Positions 27,732-37,451 of a stretch of 64,000 nt of DNA are shown piece by piece. Positions within the stretch are counted from its first letter, which is position 1; every line of letters begins with the position of its first letter. The notes below the pieces were generated by a model. It made no database searches. It saw only the letters and a list, made by a program, of their open reading frames with translations, and was not told the DNA's origin. The stretch covers positions 1 to 64,000 of the forward strand of contig NZ_LABY01000159.1 in the NCBI RefSeq assembly GCF_001043975.1, in the 5' to 3' direction. This DNA comes from Methylobacterium variabile (lineage in GTDB: Bacteria > Pseudomonadota > Alphaproteobacteria > Rhizobiales > Beijerinckiaceae). The position numbers were made by a program, and so were the translations under genes.

Positions 27732-27997
27732 CCCACTTGGCTCGGGCGCCGCGGAGGGGCGCCGAGTGCTTGATGCCTAAGGATTTCAAGTGCTTGTGAC
27801 AAGATTCGAAGAGCATGCACCGCGGCGGCCCCGTTGTACAGTCCGCGTTGCGGTCGCAGGCCGGGCCGGCGCGCGGCGGGATCGTCCGGCCCGCACCAGG
27901 GCGGCGCCCACCGCGTGCGCTCGGGCACAGCCGCCGTCCGGCGCTCCGCTAGCATCGCGATGCCTGCTTCTGGTCACCTTGCCCGGTGGAGCCGACC

Positions 27998-28654
27998 ATG
28001 CTCAAGCGCTCAATCATCCCTGCCGCAGCCGTCACGGTAGTCCTGGCCACCGTCGCCCACGCGAGCCTCATCACGAGTCCAGCCGCCCCGCCAGCCCCGC
28101 AGGGCGACGCGCCGGCACCCGCGGACATGGCGGTGCGCCGCCCTGACACCGCGATCAAGGCGTCTGCCCCCCAGGCGGAGGCGCCCGCCGCGTTCCAGCC
28201 GGGCAAGCCGGCGCCGCGGGTGATCGACCTGCCGCGGGCCGAGGCGACCAGCCGGAGCTACGTGGCGCTGCCCTCGTCCGAAGAGGCAGGAACGCCGCCC
28301 CACGCGGCCAAGCCGATGCCCCGCACGGCCGAACTGACCCGGCCCGAGACCGAACGGGTGGCAGCCGGCACCGCAACCGCGCCGGACCGGCTGCGCTTCG
28401 GCGCGGAGGCCGCCCCGGAGCGGAACGCGTCCGCGCAGCGCCCTCGCGCCCCGGAGCCGGTCGTCGGCGATGCGCGGGCTCAGCCCCGCGACGGCGGACG
28501 CACCGCCGAGGTCCGCACTGCCAAGTGGTCCGGCGGCGAGGGGGCGGTGTGGAAGACCGGTCCGGATGCGCGCGCCTTCACCGGCACGTTCGGCGGCTGC
28601 CGCTTCAGCGGCGCCGTCGGGCCGCGCAGCTACAAGATCGACCGGGCCTGCTGA
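27998..28654 (+). CDS. Secreted hypothetical protein, Pro/Ala-rich
   Basis: A 218-residue exported protein with signal peptide [22 protein letters not shown]. The middle is disordered and Pro/Ala-rich; a compact end ([38 protein letters not shown]) has two cysteines that could form a disulfide. The family is not recognised. GGTGGAG precedes the ATG. It lies between hrcA (divergent) and the His-rich protein, in the space where many relatives have hrcA directly next to rph. Confidence 0.65.
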   Translation: MLKRSIIPAAAVTVVLATVAHASLITSPAAPPAPQGDAPAPADMAVRRPDTAIKASAPQAEAPAAFQPGKPAPRVIDLPRAEATSRSYVALPSSEEAGTPPHAAKPMPRTAELTRPETERVAAGTATAPDRLRFGAEAAPERNASAQRPRAPEPVVGDARAQPRDGGRTAEVRTAKWSGGEGAVWKTGPDARAFTGTFGGCRFSGAVGPRSYKIDRAC

Positions 28655-28773
28655 TTGCGGGAGGCCGCTGCCTGAACGGCGACCGACCAGGCCTGTCAGA
28701 CCTCGTTCAACCCTCCGGCGGCATCGTCCCCTTCATGGCCGCGCCGTCGCGCGGCGAGATCCTGGAGGCGACG

Positions 28774-29118
28774 ATGCTGACGATGCGCAATCCGATGACG
28801 GCCGGGCGGCGGCTGCTCACGGCGGCCGTGCTGGTCGCAGGCGGCCTCCTCACGGCCGGGGCCGCCGAGGCGGCGCCGTTCGTGCCGGGTGCGGCGACCG
28901 CCCCCGACGCCGGCCTGGTGCAGGTCCAGTACGGCCATCACCACGGCTGGGGCCACCGCCGCCATCACCACCACCATCACGGCCATTGGGGCCATCATCA
29001 CCGTCACCACCACCACGGGGGCTGGGGCCACCACCACCATCACCGGGGCTGGGGTCACCATCACGGCGGGCATCACCGCCACGGCGGCCATGCCTGGCGG
29101 TACCACAACGGCTACTGA
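28774..29118 (+). CDS. Secreted histidine/glycine-rich protein
   Basis: A 114-residue protein with a signal peptide (about 1-33, ending AGAAEA) and a mature part dominated by His clusters: repeated units such as [12 protein letters not shown] and [16 protein letters not shown]. More than a third of the mature residues are His. Such tails bind Ni, Zn or Cu, and a metal-buffering or sensing role in the periplasm is inference. The start at 28774 has GGAGG six bases before; an upstream start would destroy the signal peptide. Confidence 0.7.
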   Translation: MLTMRNPMTAGRRLLTAAVLVAGGLLTAGAAEAAPFVPGAATAPDAGLVQVQYGHHHGWGHRRHHHHHHGHWGHHHRHHHHGGWGHHHHHRGWGHHHGGHHRHGGHAWRYHNGY

Positions 29119-29254
29119 TCGAGGCTCGATCGCCGGACGTTCGACGGTCCGGGCGCTGGCGCGCCCGGGCCTTTCCGCGCGGCGACAGGCCTGCGCGGCT
29201 CCCCTTGCCGCCCCCGGCGGCAGCGCCTAAGAGCGCGCGGCCCCCGCGGATCCC

Positions 29255-29280
29255 GCGCCGCGCCGCTCCCGGCGCGGCGC
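29255..29280 (+). terminator. Perfect 10-bp hairpin just before rph
   Basis: GCGCCGCGCC at 29255-29264 is complementary to 29271-29280 around GCTCCC. It ends 19 bases before the rph ATG. A second stem, CCGGGCGC/GCGCCCGG, is at 29149-29168 and is followed by CCTTT. One of these probably terminates the His-rich gene; the nearer could also affect rph translation. Confidence 0.4.
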
Positions 29281-29298
29281 TCTGGACAGGAGTTGCCG

Positions 29299-30012
29299 AT
29301 GCGCCCCTCGAAGCGCGCCCCCGAAGAGCTGCGCAAGGTCACGCTGGAGCGCGGCGTCTCGCGCTACGCCGAGGGCTCCTGCCTCGTCGCCTTCGGGGAA
29401 ACCAAGGTGCTCTGCACCGCCTCCCTCGAGGAGCGCGGCCCGTCCTGGCTGCGCGGCTCGGGCAAGGGCTGGATCACCGCCGAGTACAGCATGCTGCCGC
29501 GGGCGACCCACGAGCGCAACCGGCGCGAGGTCAATGCCGGCAAGCCCTCCGGCCGCACCCAGGAGATCCAGCGCCTGATCGGCCGCTCCCTGCGCGCCGT
29601 GGTGAACCTGCCGGCGGTGGGCGAGCGCCAGATCGTGGTCGATTGCGACGTGCTCCAGGCCGACGGCGGCACCCGCACGGCGGCGATCACCGGCGCCTGG
29701 GTCGCCCTGCACGAGTGCTTCACCTGGATGCGCGGCCGCTCGATCATCTCGGTCGACCCGATGCGCGACCACGTCGCGGCGATCTCCTGCGGCATCCACA
29801 AGGGCACGCCCGTGCTCGACCTCGACTACGCCGAGGATTCCGGCGCCGAGACCGACGCCAACTTCGTCATCACCGGCAGCGGCGGGATCGTCGAAGTGCA
29901 GGGCACCGCCGAGGTGACGCCGTTCTCGGAGGAGGAGTTCCTCGGGCTCCTGCGCCTCGCCAAGGCGGGCGTCGCCGAGCTGGTGGCGCTCCAGAAGCAG
30001 GCGATCGCCTGA
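29299..30012 (+). CDS. rph: RNase PH
   Basis: A 237-residue phosphorolytic 3' exoribonuclease, the length of the family. [53 protein letters not shown] and [19 protein letters not shown] are diagnostic, including the Arg and Asp residues for phosphate and metal binding. It trims tRNA 3' ends. ATG at 29299 follows AGGAG. The stop codon overlaps the rdgB start by one base (TGATG). Confidence 0.97.
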   Translation: MRPSKRAPEELRKVTLERGVSRYAEGSCLVAFGETKVLCTASLEERGPSWLRGSGKGWITAEYSMLPRATHERNRREVNAGKPSGRTQEIQRLIGRSLRAVVNLPAVGERQIVVDCDVLQADGGTRTAAITGAWVALHECFTWMRGRSIISVDPMRDHVAAISCGIHKGTPVLDLDYAEDSGAETDANFVITGSGGIVEVQGTAEVTPFSEEEFLGLLRLAKAGVAELVALQKQAIA

Positions 30013-30644
30013 TGGCGCGGCTCCTCACCGGGCGGGTCGTGATCGCGACCCACAACGCCGGCAAGCTGCGCGAGATGCGCGAGCTGCTGGCGCCCTTCGG
30101 CGTCGAGGCGGTCTCGGCCAGCGAGCTGAACCTGGCCGAGCCGGAGGAGACCGGCACGATGTTCTCCGAGAACGCCGCCATCAAGGCGCGGGCGGCGACG
30201 GACGCCACCGGCCTGCCGGCCTTCGCGGACGATTCGGGCCTGTGCGTCGATGCCCTCGACGGCGCGCCCGGCCTGTTCTCGGCCCGCTGGTCCGGCGGCT
30301 CGAAAAACTTTTCCGCCGCGATGGCGCGCATCGAGCGCGAGCTGGCCACCCGCGGTGCCACGAACCGGCGGGCGCATTTCGTCTCGGCCCTGGTCCTGAC
30401 CTGGCCCGACGGGCACGAGGAGCTGTTCGAGGGACGGGTGTTCGGCGAGCTGGTCTGGCCGCCCCGCGGCGACCGCGGCTTCGGCTACGACCCGATGTTC
30501 AAGCCGGACGAGAGCCCGCTCACCTTCGGCGAACTCGGCTCGGAGGAGAAGCACGGCATCGACTGGGAGGCCGGCCGGGCCCTGTCGCACCGCGCCCGGG
30601 CCTTCCTGGCGCTGGCCGCCACGTGCCTGCGCCGCCCCGCGTAA
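30012..30644 (+). CDS. rdgB: RdgB/HAM1 non-canonical purine NTP pyrophosphatase
   Basis: A 210-residue housekeeping enzyme that hydrolyses dITP, XTP and related nucleotides to monophosphates. The substrate loop is [11 protein letters not shown], the catalytic core [23 protein letters not shown] and the C-terminal FGYDPMFKP. It is translationally coupled to rph, a common alphaproteobacterial pair. Confidence 0.96.
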   Translation: MARLLTGRVVIATHNAGKLREMRELLAPFGVEAVSASELNLAEPEETGTMFSENAAIKARAATDATGLPAFADDSGLCVDALDGAPGLFSARWSGGSKNFSAAMARIERELATRGATNRRAHFVSALVLTWPDGHEELFEGRVFGELVWPPRGDRGFGYDPMFKPDESPLTFGELGSEEKHGIDWEAGRALSHRARAFLALAATCLRRPA

Positions 30645-30658
30645 GGCTTGACGAGACA

Positions 30659-30720
30659 GGCGCCCGCTCCTGGGGGAGGGGCGCCGTCGTATGGCGGGGT
30701 GGGGGCGGCCGGGCCGCCCC
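30659..30720. terminator. Two hairpins between convergent rdgB and ohr
   Basis: GGCGCCC (30659-30665) pairs with GGGCGCC (30679-30685), and GGGGCGGCC (30702-30710) with GGCCGCCCC (30712-30720). They fill the 86-base gap between the two convergent genes and probably end both transcripts. No T-run on either strand. Confidence 0.5.
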
Positions 30721-30730
30721 ATCGGCCGGC

Positions 30731-31156
30731 TCACGCCAGGGTGAGGCCGACGTCGACGTTGCCGCGGGTGGCGTTCGAGTAGGGGCACACCTGGTGGGCC
30801 TTCTCGACCAGCTTCTCGGCGGTCGCCTTGTCGAGGCCCGGCAGGCTGACGGTCAGGTCGGCGGTGATGCCGAAGCCGCCCTCGGAGCGCGGGCCGATGC
30901 CGACCTTCGCCGTCACGGTGGTGTCGGCCGGGACCGCGATCTTCTCCTGGCCGCCGACGAACTTCATGGCGCCGAGGAAGCAGGCGGCGTAGCCGGCCGC
31001 GAAGAGCTGCTCGGGGTTGTTGCCGGCGCCGCCGGCGCCGCCGAGCTCCTTGGGGGTCGACAGCTTGACATCGAGGCTGCCATCCTGGGTCTGGGCGCGG
31101 CCGTCGCGACCGCCGGTCGCCGTGGCCTGGGTCGTGTACTTCACGTCGACGGACAT
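30731..31156 (-). CDS. ohr: Organic hydroperoxide resistance protein Ohr
   Basis: A 141-residue Ohr-type peroxidase. It has the Ohr pattern YTTQATATGGRDGRAQTQDG, KLSTPKELGG, NPEQLFAAGYAACFLGAMKF and HQVCPYSNATRGN, with reactive C59 and resolving C124. It uses lipoylated partners to reduce fatty-acid and other organic hydroperoxides in the cytoplasm. It is divergent from its regulator ohrR, with an operator-like palindrome between. Distinguished from the OsmC at 2.0 kb by the ATGG and GGAGG blocks. Confidence 0.95.
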   Translation of the reverse strand: MSVDVKYTTQATATGGRDGRAQTQDGSLDVKLSTPKELGGAGGAGNNPEQLFAAGYAACFLGAMKFVGGQEKIAVPADTTVTAKVGIGPRSEGGFGITADLTVSLPGLDKATAEKLVEKAHQVCPYSNATRGNVDVGLTLA

Positions 31157-31219
31157 GGGGGCTCTCCTGGTGTCAGGGCGGCCTTAGCGCGCCGCGGCAC
31201 CGTCATAGACCACGGTTCG

Positions 31220-31231
31220 ATTGCGCGCAAT
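31220..31231. promoter_or_regulatory. Palindrome ATTGCGCGCAAT, candidate OhrR operator
   Basis: A 12-bp perfect palindrome sits in the 188-base spacer between divergent ohr and ohrR, about 64 bases upstream of ohr. MarR/OhrR proteins typically bind TTG...CAA inverted repeats overlapping the ohr promoter. Binding is inferred from position and symmetry. Confidence 0.65.
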
Positions 31232-31344
31232 TTGTTTTTGTGCCCCGCCGGGACTATGTTCGTAACCCTATGGTTGTTCAGGGTCTTGGACCAGAGCGGC
31301 CGGGAGTTCGCCCGGTCGGGAAACACCCCTGCGAGGAGTGGCAC

Positions 31345-31824
31345 ATGTCCGAGCCCGACGCGCGTGAGGAGGGTGCCGGCACTCCGGCGGACCTGCACCT
31401 CTCCAACCAGATCTGCTTCGCGGTCTACTCGGCAGCCCACGCCTTCAACCGCATCTACAAACCCCTCCTGGACCGGCTCGGCCTGACCTACCCGCAATAC
31501 CTGGTGCTCCTGCTGCTCTGGGAACAGGACGGGCAGACGATGAAGGCCCTCGGGCAGCGCCTCTACCTCGATTCCGGCACCCTGACGCCGCTGCTCAAGC
31601 GCCTCGAGGCGGCGGGCCTGGTGCGCCGGGCCCGCGACGCGGAGGACGAGCGGCTGGTGCGCATCAACCTGACCGAGACCGGCGCGGCCCTGCGGGCGAA
31701 GGCGATCCCGTTCCCCCACGAGGTCGTCTGCGCCTCCGGCCGGTCGGCCGAGCGGCTGATGGCCCTGCGCGACGAGATCCTGGCCCTGCGCGACAGCCTG
31801 CACGCGAGCGTCGGCACCGTATGA
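31345..31824 (+). CDS. ohrR: OhrR, MarR family organic-peroxide sensor
   Basis: A 159-residue MarR regulator. LSNQICFAVYSAAHAFNRIYKPLLDRLGLTYPQYLVLLLLWE is the OhrR signature; C24 corresponds to the peroxide-reactive cysteine and C129 (EVVCASG) to the resolving cysteine of two-Cys OhrR proteins. The winged helix includes LYLDSGTLTPLLKRLEAAGLV. Oxidation would release it from DNA and induce ohr. The ATG at 31345 has AGGAG nine bases before; upstream in-frame codons are not family-like. Confidence 0.93.
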   Translation: MSEPDAREEGAGTPADLHLSNQICFAVYSAAHAFNRIYKPLLDRLGLTYPQYLVLLLLWEQDGQTMKALGQRLYLDSGTLTPLLKRLEAAGLVRRARDAEDERLVRINLTETGAALRAKAIPFPHEVVCASGRSAERLMALRDEILALRDSLHASVGTV

Positions 31825-32490
31825 TCCTGCGTCCGGCGGATGCGCGCCGGAAGCGGGGGCGGAGCCTCGGCTCCGCACCTCCGCGCGCCGGTTCGACCGA
31901 AGATCTCCTCTCGGGGCGCTCGCGATCGACGATCGCACGGTAGCGGGCCTCGCAGGAGGCCTTCCGGACGCGCAGAGAAGCCTCGAGGTCAGGTTCGACG
32001 CTCGCCGTTAACCGATGAGGCCGCGGACCGAGTCGGTTCCACGATCAAGTCGAGCGGATTCTCCACTCCGTGTGCGGGAGAGACCAAAACTGCACGACGG
32101 TCGCATCTGTCCGATATTTTTAAATAATATTTGCATATTCATCTAGATTAAGCTGCGGGATTTATTTTTGAAATATCAATTCAATCGTCTTTCCGACGAA
32201 TGAGAATGGCTCCCATGCCTAACACCATGCCATGAATTGCATCTACGATCTTCTCATGGGGCTCGCGCCGGAATCGGTCCACCTGTGGTGCTTCTGCCAT
32301 ACTGCCGCAAAACCAGGTACGACTACTCGCTCGGGTAGTCGACTCGGGAGGCACCGGCCGTAGAAACCTTAACGAGGCAGGTTGGGCGAGGCCAGCGCGT
32401 CAAATCCGTCGATCTCGGCCGGATCAGCCTGCGCCACGGCACAGGCGTCTTCGGGTGAGCCACGGGAAGCGGAGCTCAGGGGGACGGACG
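31825..32490. other. Long non-coding region with AT-rich core
   Basis: About 660 bases without a convincing gene. Bases 32105-32190 are strikingly AT-rich (runs such as ATATTTTTAAATAATATTT) against a surrounding GC near 70 percent. A 7-bp inverted repeat, CGACTAC/GTAGTCG, is at 32320-32341. The region probably holds the regulated promoter of the protease gene, and the AT-rich core would suit MucR/H-NS-like binding. No -35/-10 pair can be named with confidence. Confidence 0.5.
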
Positions 32491-34422
32491 ATGGCGACGG
32501 GGGCATTGAACCAGGGCGCGACGGGCGATCAGGACATCGACGGGGTCCTGTCCGGATTGCGGTGGAACAGCGGGTCGATCACCTACAACGTCCCGACCAG
32601 CGCGAGCTACTACGGCGCGAATTACGGCGGGGTGAACAACGAGCCCTCGGGCTTCCAGGCGGCGTCGGCGAGCTTCCAGAGCCTGATCCGGAACGCCCTC
32701 GCCGAGTACGCGGCGGTCGCCAACGTCACCTTCACGGAGGTCGGCGCCAATGACCCGGCCAACATCAGCGTGGCGCGCACGAGCAGCCTCGGCGGCTTCA
32801 ACGGCTACGGCTACTATCCGGGCTCGGCTCCCGTCGCCGGTGACGTCTGGTTCGCGACCTCGACCGCGCAGGTCGGCGACGTCCAGGTCGTCGGGCGCGG
32901 GACCTGGCGGCTCGCCATGCACGAACTCGGTCACGCCCTCGGCCTGAAGCACGCGCACGAGACCGGCGGACCCGCCAACACGGCGATGACCACCGCTCAC
33001 GACTACAACGACTACTCGCTCATGTCGTACCGCCGGACCGAGGGCGGCCCGATCAGCGGGACGAACCAGCAGGTCGACAGCAACCCGCAGACCCCGATGA
33101 TGTACGACATCGCGGCCCTGCAGCGGATGTACGGGGCGAACTACGCCTCGCAGTCCGGCGACACGGTCTACACCTGGAACCCGACCACCGGACAGCAATT
33201 CGTCAATGGCGTCGGCCTGACGGCGCCGGGCACCAACCGGATCTACCGCACGGTGTGGGACGGCGGCGGCAACGACACCTACGACCTGTCGAACTACACG
33301 ACCAACCTGCGGATCGACCTGCGCCCGGGCGCCTCCTCAACCTTCTCCACCGACCAGCTCGCCGTCACCGACACCACGACCGGCACCCGGGCCAGCGGCA
33401 ACGTCTTCAACGCCCTGCAGAGCAACGGCGACGCACGCTCGCTGATCGAGAACGCCGTCGGCGGTTCCGGCAACGACACGATCGTCGGCAACCAGGCCAA
33501 CAACGTGCTGACGGGCGGCGGCGGCGCCAACGTCTTCCGCGGCACTGCCGCCGGGCATGACGGCGACAGCATCACCGACCTGTCGAACAGCGACGTCATC
33601 CACGTCACCGACGCGGTCGCGGCGGTCTACGGCCTGCGCTACAGCGGGACGAGCCTGTCCTTTCGCCTGGCGGCCGACTCGGTCCAGACCTACACCATCG
33701 ACGTGTCGGGAGGCACCTTCAGCGGCAACCTGCTGCAGCGGCCCGACGGTGCCGGCGGGGTCGATCTCTTCTTCGACGGCGCGCCGGTCTGCTTCACGAC
33801 CGGCACCCGGATCCGCACCACACGCGGCGACGTGCCGGTCGAGAGACTGGCCGTGGGCGACCGCGCGGTGACCGCCGCCGGCCCGGCCCGGCCGATCCGC
33901 TGGATCGGGCGCCGCACCCTCGGGGCCGCGGGCCGGCCGGTCTCGCCCGGATCCTGGCCCGTGCGGGTTCGCCAAGGCGCCTTCGGAGGCGGGCTTCCGG
34001 CCCGCGACCTCCTGCTGTCCCCCGGCCACCCCGTCCTGGTCGGCCACGAGGACGGTCAGGGCGGCGTGCTGGTGCCGGTCATGTGCCTGATCAACGGGAC
34101 CTCGGTCGCCCGCGTGGCGGTGGAGGAGATCACCTACTGGCACGTCGAGCTCGACCGGCACGATGTCCTGCTCGCCGAGGGGCTGCCGGCGGAGAGCTAC
34201 CACGACATGGGCTCACGGCCCTGGTTCGAGGCCGGCACCGACGACGCCCTCGCGAATCCGGACTTCGTGCCCCCGGGCGAGACCGGTCGCTGCCGGCCCG
34301 TGGCGGTGGATGGGCCGCTGGTCGAGGCCGAGCGGCGGCGTCTCGACGGTCTCTGGACCGCGTGGCTCACCGCGCAATGCGCCTGGTCGGCTGCGGAGGA
34401 GGAGAGCTGGCTCCTCGCCTGA
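32491..34422 (+). CDS. Serralysin-like M10 metalloprotease fused to a Hint domain
   Basis: A 643-residue protein with no N-terminal signal peptide, as for type I-secreted proteases. The catalytic domain has the zinc site HELGHALGLKH at residues 144-154 and the Met-turn SLMSYR with M178. A short RTX-like stretch, GGSGNDTIVGNQANNVLTGG, follows near 330-350. From C434 (VCFTTGTRIRTTRGDVPVERL) to about 575 there is a Hint_2 domain with SPGHPVLV and WHVELDRHDVLLAEGLPAESY. The ATG follows GGGGGA. Hint domains can self-process, so autoproteolytic release is possible but unproven. No HlyBD-type secretion genes are nearby. Confidence 0.85.
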   Translation: MATGALNQGATGDQDIDGVLSGLRWNSGSITYNVPTSASYYGANYGGVNNEPSGFQAASASFQSLIRNALAEYAAVANVTFTEVGANDPANISVARTSSLGGFNGYGYYPGSAPVAGDVWFATSTAQVGDVQVVGRGTWRLAMHELGHALGLKHAHETGGPANTAMTTAHDYNDYSLMSYRRTEGGPISGTNQQVDSNPQTPMMYDIAALQRMYGANYASQSGDTVYTWNPTTGQQFVNGVGLTAPGTNRIYRTVWDGGGNDTYDLSNYTTNLRIDLRPGASSTFSTDQLAVTDTTTGTRASGNVFNALQSNGDARSLIENAVGGSGNDTIVGNQANNVLTGGGGANVFRGTAAGHDGDSITDLSNSDVIHVTDAVAAVYGLRYSGTSLSFRLAADSVQTYTIDVSGGTFSGNLLQRPDGAGGVDLFFDGAPVCFTTGTRIRTTRGDVPVERLAVGDRAVTAAGPARPIRWIGRRTLGAAGRPVSPGSWPVRVRQGAFGGGLPARDLLLSPGHPVLVGHEDGQGGVLVPVMCLINGTSVARVAVEEITYWHVELDRHDVLLAEGLPAESYHDMGSRPWFEAGTDDALANPDFVPPGETGRCRPVAVDGPLVEAERRRLDGLWTAWLTAQCAWSAAEEESWLLA

Positions 34423-34452
34423 GCGCCGAGCCCCGCCCGGCGCGAACCGCCC

Positions 34453-35292
34453 CTACAGCATCGGCAGCTGGCGCGGCTCCGGCCCGCGCGGGAAGGCGGC
34501 GTCGATCCGGGCCAGCTCGGCCTCGCTCAGGACCAAGCTGCCGCCGCCGGCATTCTCCGCCGCGTGGGCGGGGCTCGAGGCCTTGGGGATCGCCAGGAGC
34601 CCGGCGTCGCGGGTCAGCGCCGCCAGCGCCACCTGCCGGGGCGTGGCGTCGTGGCCTTGCGCGATCTCCGCCAGCACCCGGCCGCCCGGGGTGGCGGGAC
34701 CCGGGAAGCTGTCGTGGCCGAACGGGCTGTAGGCCACCACCGCGACGCCGTTGCGGCGGCACCAGGGCAGGACGGAATGCTCGATCGCCCGCTCCTCCAG
34801 GTGGTAGAGCACTTGGTTGCAGGCGATGCGGTCGGGACCGGCCACGCTGAGCGCTTCGTCGAGGTCGTCGGCGTCGAAGTTGCTGACGCCCCAGGACAGG
34901 ATCTTGCCCGCGCGCACCAGGTCCTCGAAGGCCGCGAAGGTCTCCTCCAGGGGGTGCGGCCCGCGCCAGTGCAGCAGGTAGCAGTCGAGCCGGTCGGTGC
35001 GCAGCCGCCGCAACGAGCGCTCGCAGGCCGCGACCGTGCCCTGGCGCGAGGCGTTCCCGGGCAGAACCTTCGAGACGAGGAAGACCTCGTCGCGTCGGTC
35101 GCCGATGGCCTCTGCGATCAGCGGCTCGGCCTCGCCGTACATCTCGGCGGTGTCGACGTGGCTCATGCCGACGTCGAGCCCCCGCCGCAGGGCCGCTGCC
35201 GCCACGGTCGGCTCGCCCTCGTCGAGATACCAGGTTCCCTGCCCGATCACCGGCACCGCGGGCCCGGTGCGTCCGAAGGGTTGCCGTCGCAT
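34453..35292 (-). CDS. Aldo/keto reductase
   Basis: A 279-residue AKR. The catalytic tetrad is visible as D47 and Y52 (VDTAEMYGE), K75 (FLVSKVLPG) and H108 (CYLLHWRG). The NADPH site lies in [14 protein letters not shown] and the C-terminal [15 protein letters not shown]. It reduces aldehydes or ketones in the cytosol; the substrate is unknown. The start at 35292 follows GCAGGAG. It is convergent with the protease gene and divergent from metNIQ. Confidence 0.9.
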   Translation of the reverse strand: MRRQPFGRTGPAVPVIGQGTWYLDEGEPTVAAAALRRGLDVGMSHVDTAEMYGEAEPLIAEAIGDRRDEVFLVSKVLPGNASRQGTVAACERSLRRLRTDRLDCYLLHWRGPHPLEETFAAFEDLVRAGKILSWGVSNFDADDLDEALSVAGPDRIACNQVLYHLEERAIEHSVLPWCRRNGVAVVAYSPFGHDSFPGPATPGGRVLAEIAQGHDATPRQVALAALTRDAGLLAIPKASSPAHAAENAGGGSLVLSEAELARIDAAFPRGPEPRQLPML

Positions 35293-35446
35293 GGCGTGCT
35301 CCTGCGATCCCGCCGTCCTGGGCCGCGCAGGCCCGGAAGGGCAAGGCCAGATCCCGGAGAATGCACGGTTTTTCACATCTCGTCGCGGTCCCCGGGCGCC
35401 TCCGGCCAGGCCCGCGGATAGGAAGAAGAGCCTTCTCCCCACGCAC

Positions 35447-35478
35447 GTTCTTCAAAAAGAACATTCTGATTGACAGAA
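35447..35478 (+). promoter_or_regulatory. Inverted repeats and TTGACA box upstream of metN
   Basis: GTTCTT-CAAA-AAGAAC (35447-35462) and TTCTG-ATTGA-CAGAA (35464-35478) are adjacent inverted repeats in a locally A/T-rich patch. The second contains TTGACA (35470-35475), a good -35 hexamer, but no clear -10 follows at 16-18 bases. They lie in the spacer between the reductase and metN and are candidates for a methionine-responsive operator. I see no convincing SAM riboswitch. Confidence 0.4.
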
Positions 35479-35570
35479 AGTCCGTTTGTGAGGTTTTGTG
35501 CCGGCCCGACCGCCAGCCGAAGGATCCCGATGACCGCTCACGTCTCCCCGCCCGCCCGGAGCCGCGCGCC

Positions 35571-36758
35571 ATGACGGCCCCCGTCCGCGTGCCGGTGCCG
35601 GCGGACCTGAGCGGCCGGCTCGACGCGCCCAAGGCGCTGGTGCGCCTCGAGAGCGTGGCCAAGACCTACACCGCCCGCAAGGGCGCCGCCGCCGTGACGG
35701 CGCTCGAGGACATCGACCTCGCAGTGCCGCGCGGCCGGGTGCTCGGCGTCATCGGCCGCTCCGGGGCCGGCAAGTCGACGCTGATCCGCCTGGTCAACGG
35801 GCTTGAGCGGCCGAGCCGCGGCCGGGTGATCGTCGATGGTGCCGAGATCTCCGCCCTGCCGGAGGCGGCCCTGCGGCGGGAGCGCCGCGGCATCGGCATG
35901 ATCTTCCAGCACTTCAACCTGCTCTCGGCCCGCACCGCCGCCGGCAACGTGGCGCTCCCCCTCGAGGTCGCGGGCTACGACCGCACGGCGATCCCGGCGC
36001 GGGTGGCCGAGCTCCTCGACCTCGTCGGGCTTGGCCCCCAGGCCGACCGCTACCCGGCCGAGCTGTCGGGCGGCCAGAAGCAGCGCGTCGGCATCGCCCG
36101 GGCGCTCGCCACCAGCCCGAAGGTGCTGCTCTCCGACGAGGCGACCTCGGCCCTTGACCCGGAGACGACCCGCTCGATCCTCGACCTCCTCGGCCGGATC
36201 AACCGGGAGCTCGGCCTGACGATCCTGCTCATCACCCACGAGATGGCGGTGATCCGGGCGATCGCCCACGAGGTCGCGGTGCTCGACGGCGGCCGCATCG
36301 CCGAGAGCGGCGACGTGTTCGAGGTCTTCACCCGGCCGCAGGCCGCGATTACCCGCACCTTCCTCGACGAGGAGACCGGCCGGACCCTGCCGCCGGCCCT
36401 GGCGGCTCGCCTCACCCCCGGCCCGGCGACGGGCGGGGAGGGCAGGCAGGCGGTCTTGCGCATCACCTTCCGGGGACCACACGCCACCGATCCGGTCCTC
36501 GCCCAGCTCACCCGCGACGCCGGCATCCCGGCCGGCATCCTCTCGGGCACCGTCGACGAGATCGCCGGCCGCCCCTTCGGCACCCTGGTGGTCGGGATCG
36601 CCCCCGACGCCGGCACGGTGGAGCAGGCCCTGTCGTTCCTGCGCGCCCGCGGCCTCGACGTGGAGCTGCTCGGCACCCTCGACGTCGCCGGCTGGCAGCA
36701 GACCGCCGCCCCCCGAGCCCAGGATGCCCGCCAAACGGATCCCCGTCATGTCGCCTGA
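35571..36758 (+). CDS. metN: MetN, methionine ABC transporter ATP-binding protein
   Basis: A 395-residue ATPase. Walker A is GRSGAGKST, the signature LSGGQKQR and Walker [13 protein letters not shown]. The C-terminal NIL/ACT-like regulatory domain spans about 315-385 and binds methionine for feedback inhibition in homologues. The start at 35571 ([17 protein letters not shown]) adds about 20 residues before the usual beginning. First gene of metNIQ; its end overlaps metI. Confidence 0.94.
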   Translation: MTAPVRVPVPADLSGRLDAPKALVRLESVAKTYTARKGAAAVTALEDIDLAVPRGRVLGVIGRSGAGKSTLIRLVNGLERPSRGRVIVDGAEISALPEAALRRERRGIGMIFQHFNLLSARTAAGNVALPLEVAGYDRTAIPARVAELLDLVGLGPQADRYPAELSGGQKQRVGIARALATSPKVLLSDEATSALDPETTRSILDLLGRINRELGLTILLITHEMAVIRAIAHEVAVLDGGRIAESGDVFEVFTRPQAAITRTFLDEETGRTLPPALAARLTPGPATGGEGRQAVLRITFRGPHATDPVLAQLTRDAGIPAGILSGTVDEIAGRPFGTLVVGIAPDAGTVEQALSFLRARGLDVELLGTLDVAGWQQTAAPRAQDARQTDPRHVA

Positions 36759-37413
36759 GCTCCTGCGCCTCCTCGTCCAGGCCACCCTCGACACGCTGCA
36801 GATGGTGGCGGTCGCGGCCGGCCTCGGGACCCTGATCGGTCTGCCGCTCGGCGTCTTCCTCGCCACCAGCGGCCGGGGCGAGCTTCTGGCCGCCCCCTGG
36901 CTCAACCGGGTGCTCGGCCTCGTCGTCAACGCCACCCGCTCGACGCCGTTCATCATCCTGGTGGTGGCGATCATCCCGTTCACCCGGCTGATCGCCGGCA
37001 CCTCGATCGGCACCGCCGCCGCCACCGTGCCGCTGACCGTGGCGGCCACCCCCTTCATCGCCCGCCTGGTCGAGGGCGCGATCCGCGAGGTCGATGGCGG
37101 CCTCGTCGAGGCCGCCCGGGCCTTCGGCGCGAGCCCGCTGCAGATCGTCCTCAAGGTGCTGATCCCCGAGGCCCTGCCCGGCATCGTGCTCGGCCTCACC
37201 CTGGCGGTGGTGTCGCTGATCGGCTTCTCGGCGATGGTCGGGGCCGTCGGCGGCGGCGGCCTCGGCGACCTCGGCATCCGCTACGGCTACCAGCGCTTCA
37301 TGCCCGAGATGATGCTCGCCGTGGTGGTGGTGCTGATCGTCCTGGTGCAGCTGGTCCAGACCCTCGGCGACCGCCTGGCGCGCCGCATGAACAAGCGCCT
37401 GCGCCACGGCTGA
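36748..37413 (+). CDS. metI: MetI, methionine ABC transporter permease
   Basis: A 221-residue permease with about five membrane helices. The EAA loop is in [46 protein letters not shown] aligns with the start of E. coli MetI (217 residues), so I chose 36748; an in-frame ATG at 36724 is possible. The gene overlaps metN and precedes metQ by 38 bases. Confidence 0.94.
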   Translation: MSPELLRLLVQATLDTLQMVAVAAGLGTLIGLPLGVFLATSGRGELLAAPWLNRVLGLVVNATRSTPFIILVVAIIPFTRLIAGTSIGTAAATVPLTVAATPFIARLVEGAIREVDGGLVEAARAFGASPLQIVLKVLIPEALPGIVLGLTLAVVSLIGFSAMVGAVGGGGLGDLGIRYGYQRFMPEMMLAVVVVLIVLVQLVQTLGDRLARRMNKRLRHG

Positions 37414-37451
37414 CCCTCCCCACTCGTCCCTTCCCTCGGAGCGTGAACTCG

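Noticed and set aside
27765-27800. GAGTGCTTG near hrcA, reminiscent of a CIRCE half-site
   Set aside because: Only one imperfect half is present with no inverted partner at the CIRCE spacing.
32275-32300. CCACCTGTGG as a lux-box-like site
   Set aside because: Not a true inverted repeat and no LuxR-type regulator gene nearby.
35447-35570. Possible SAM riboswitch before metN
   Set aside because: The inverted repeats are too short and no known SAM-riboswitch core could be recognised.
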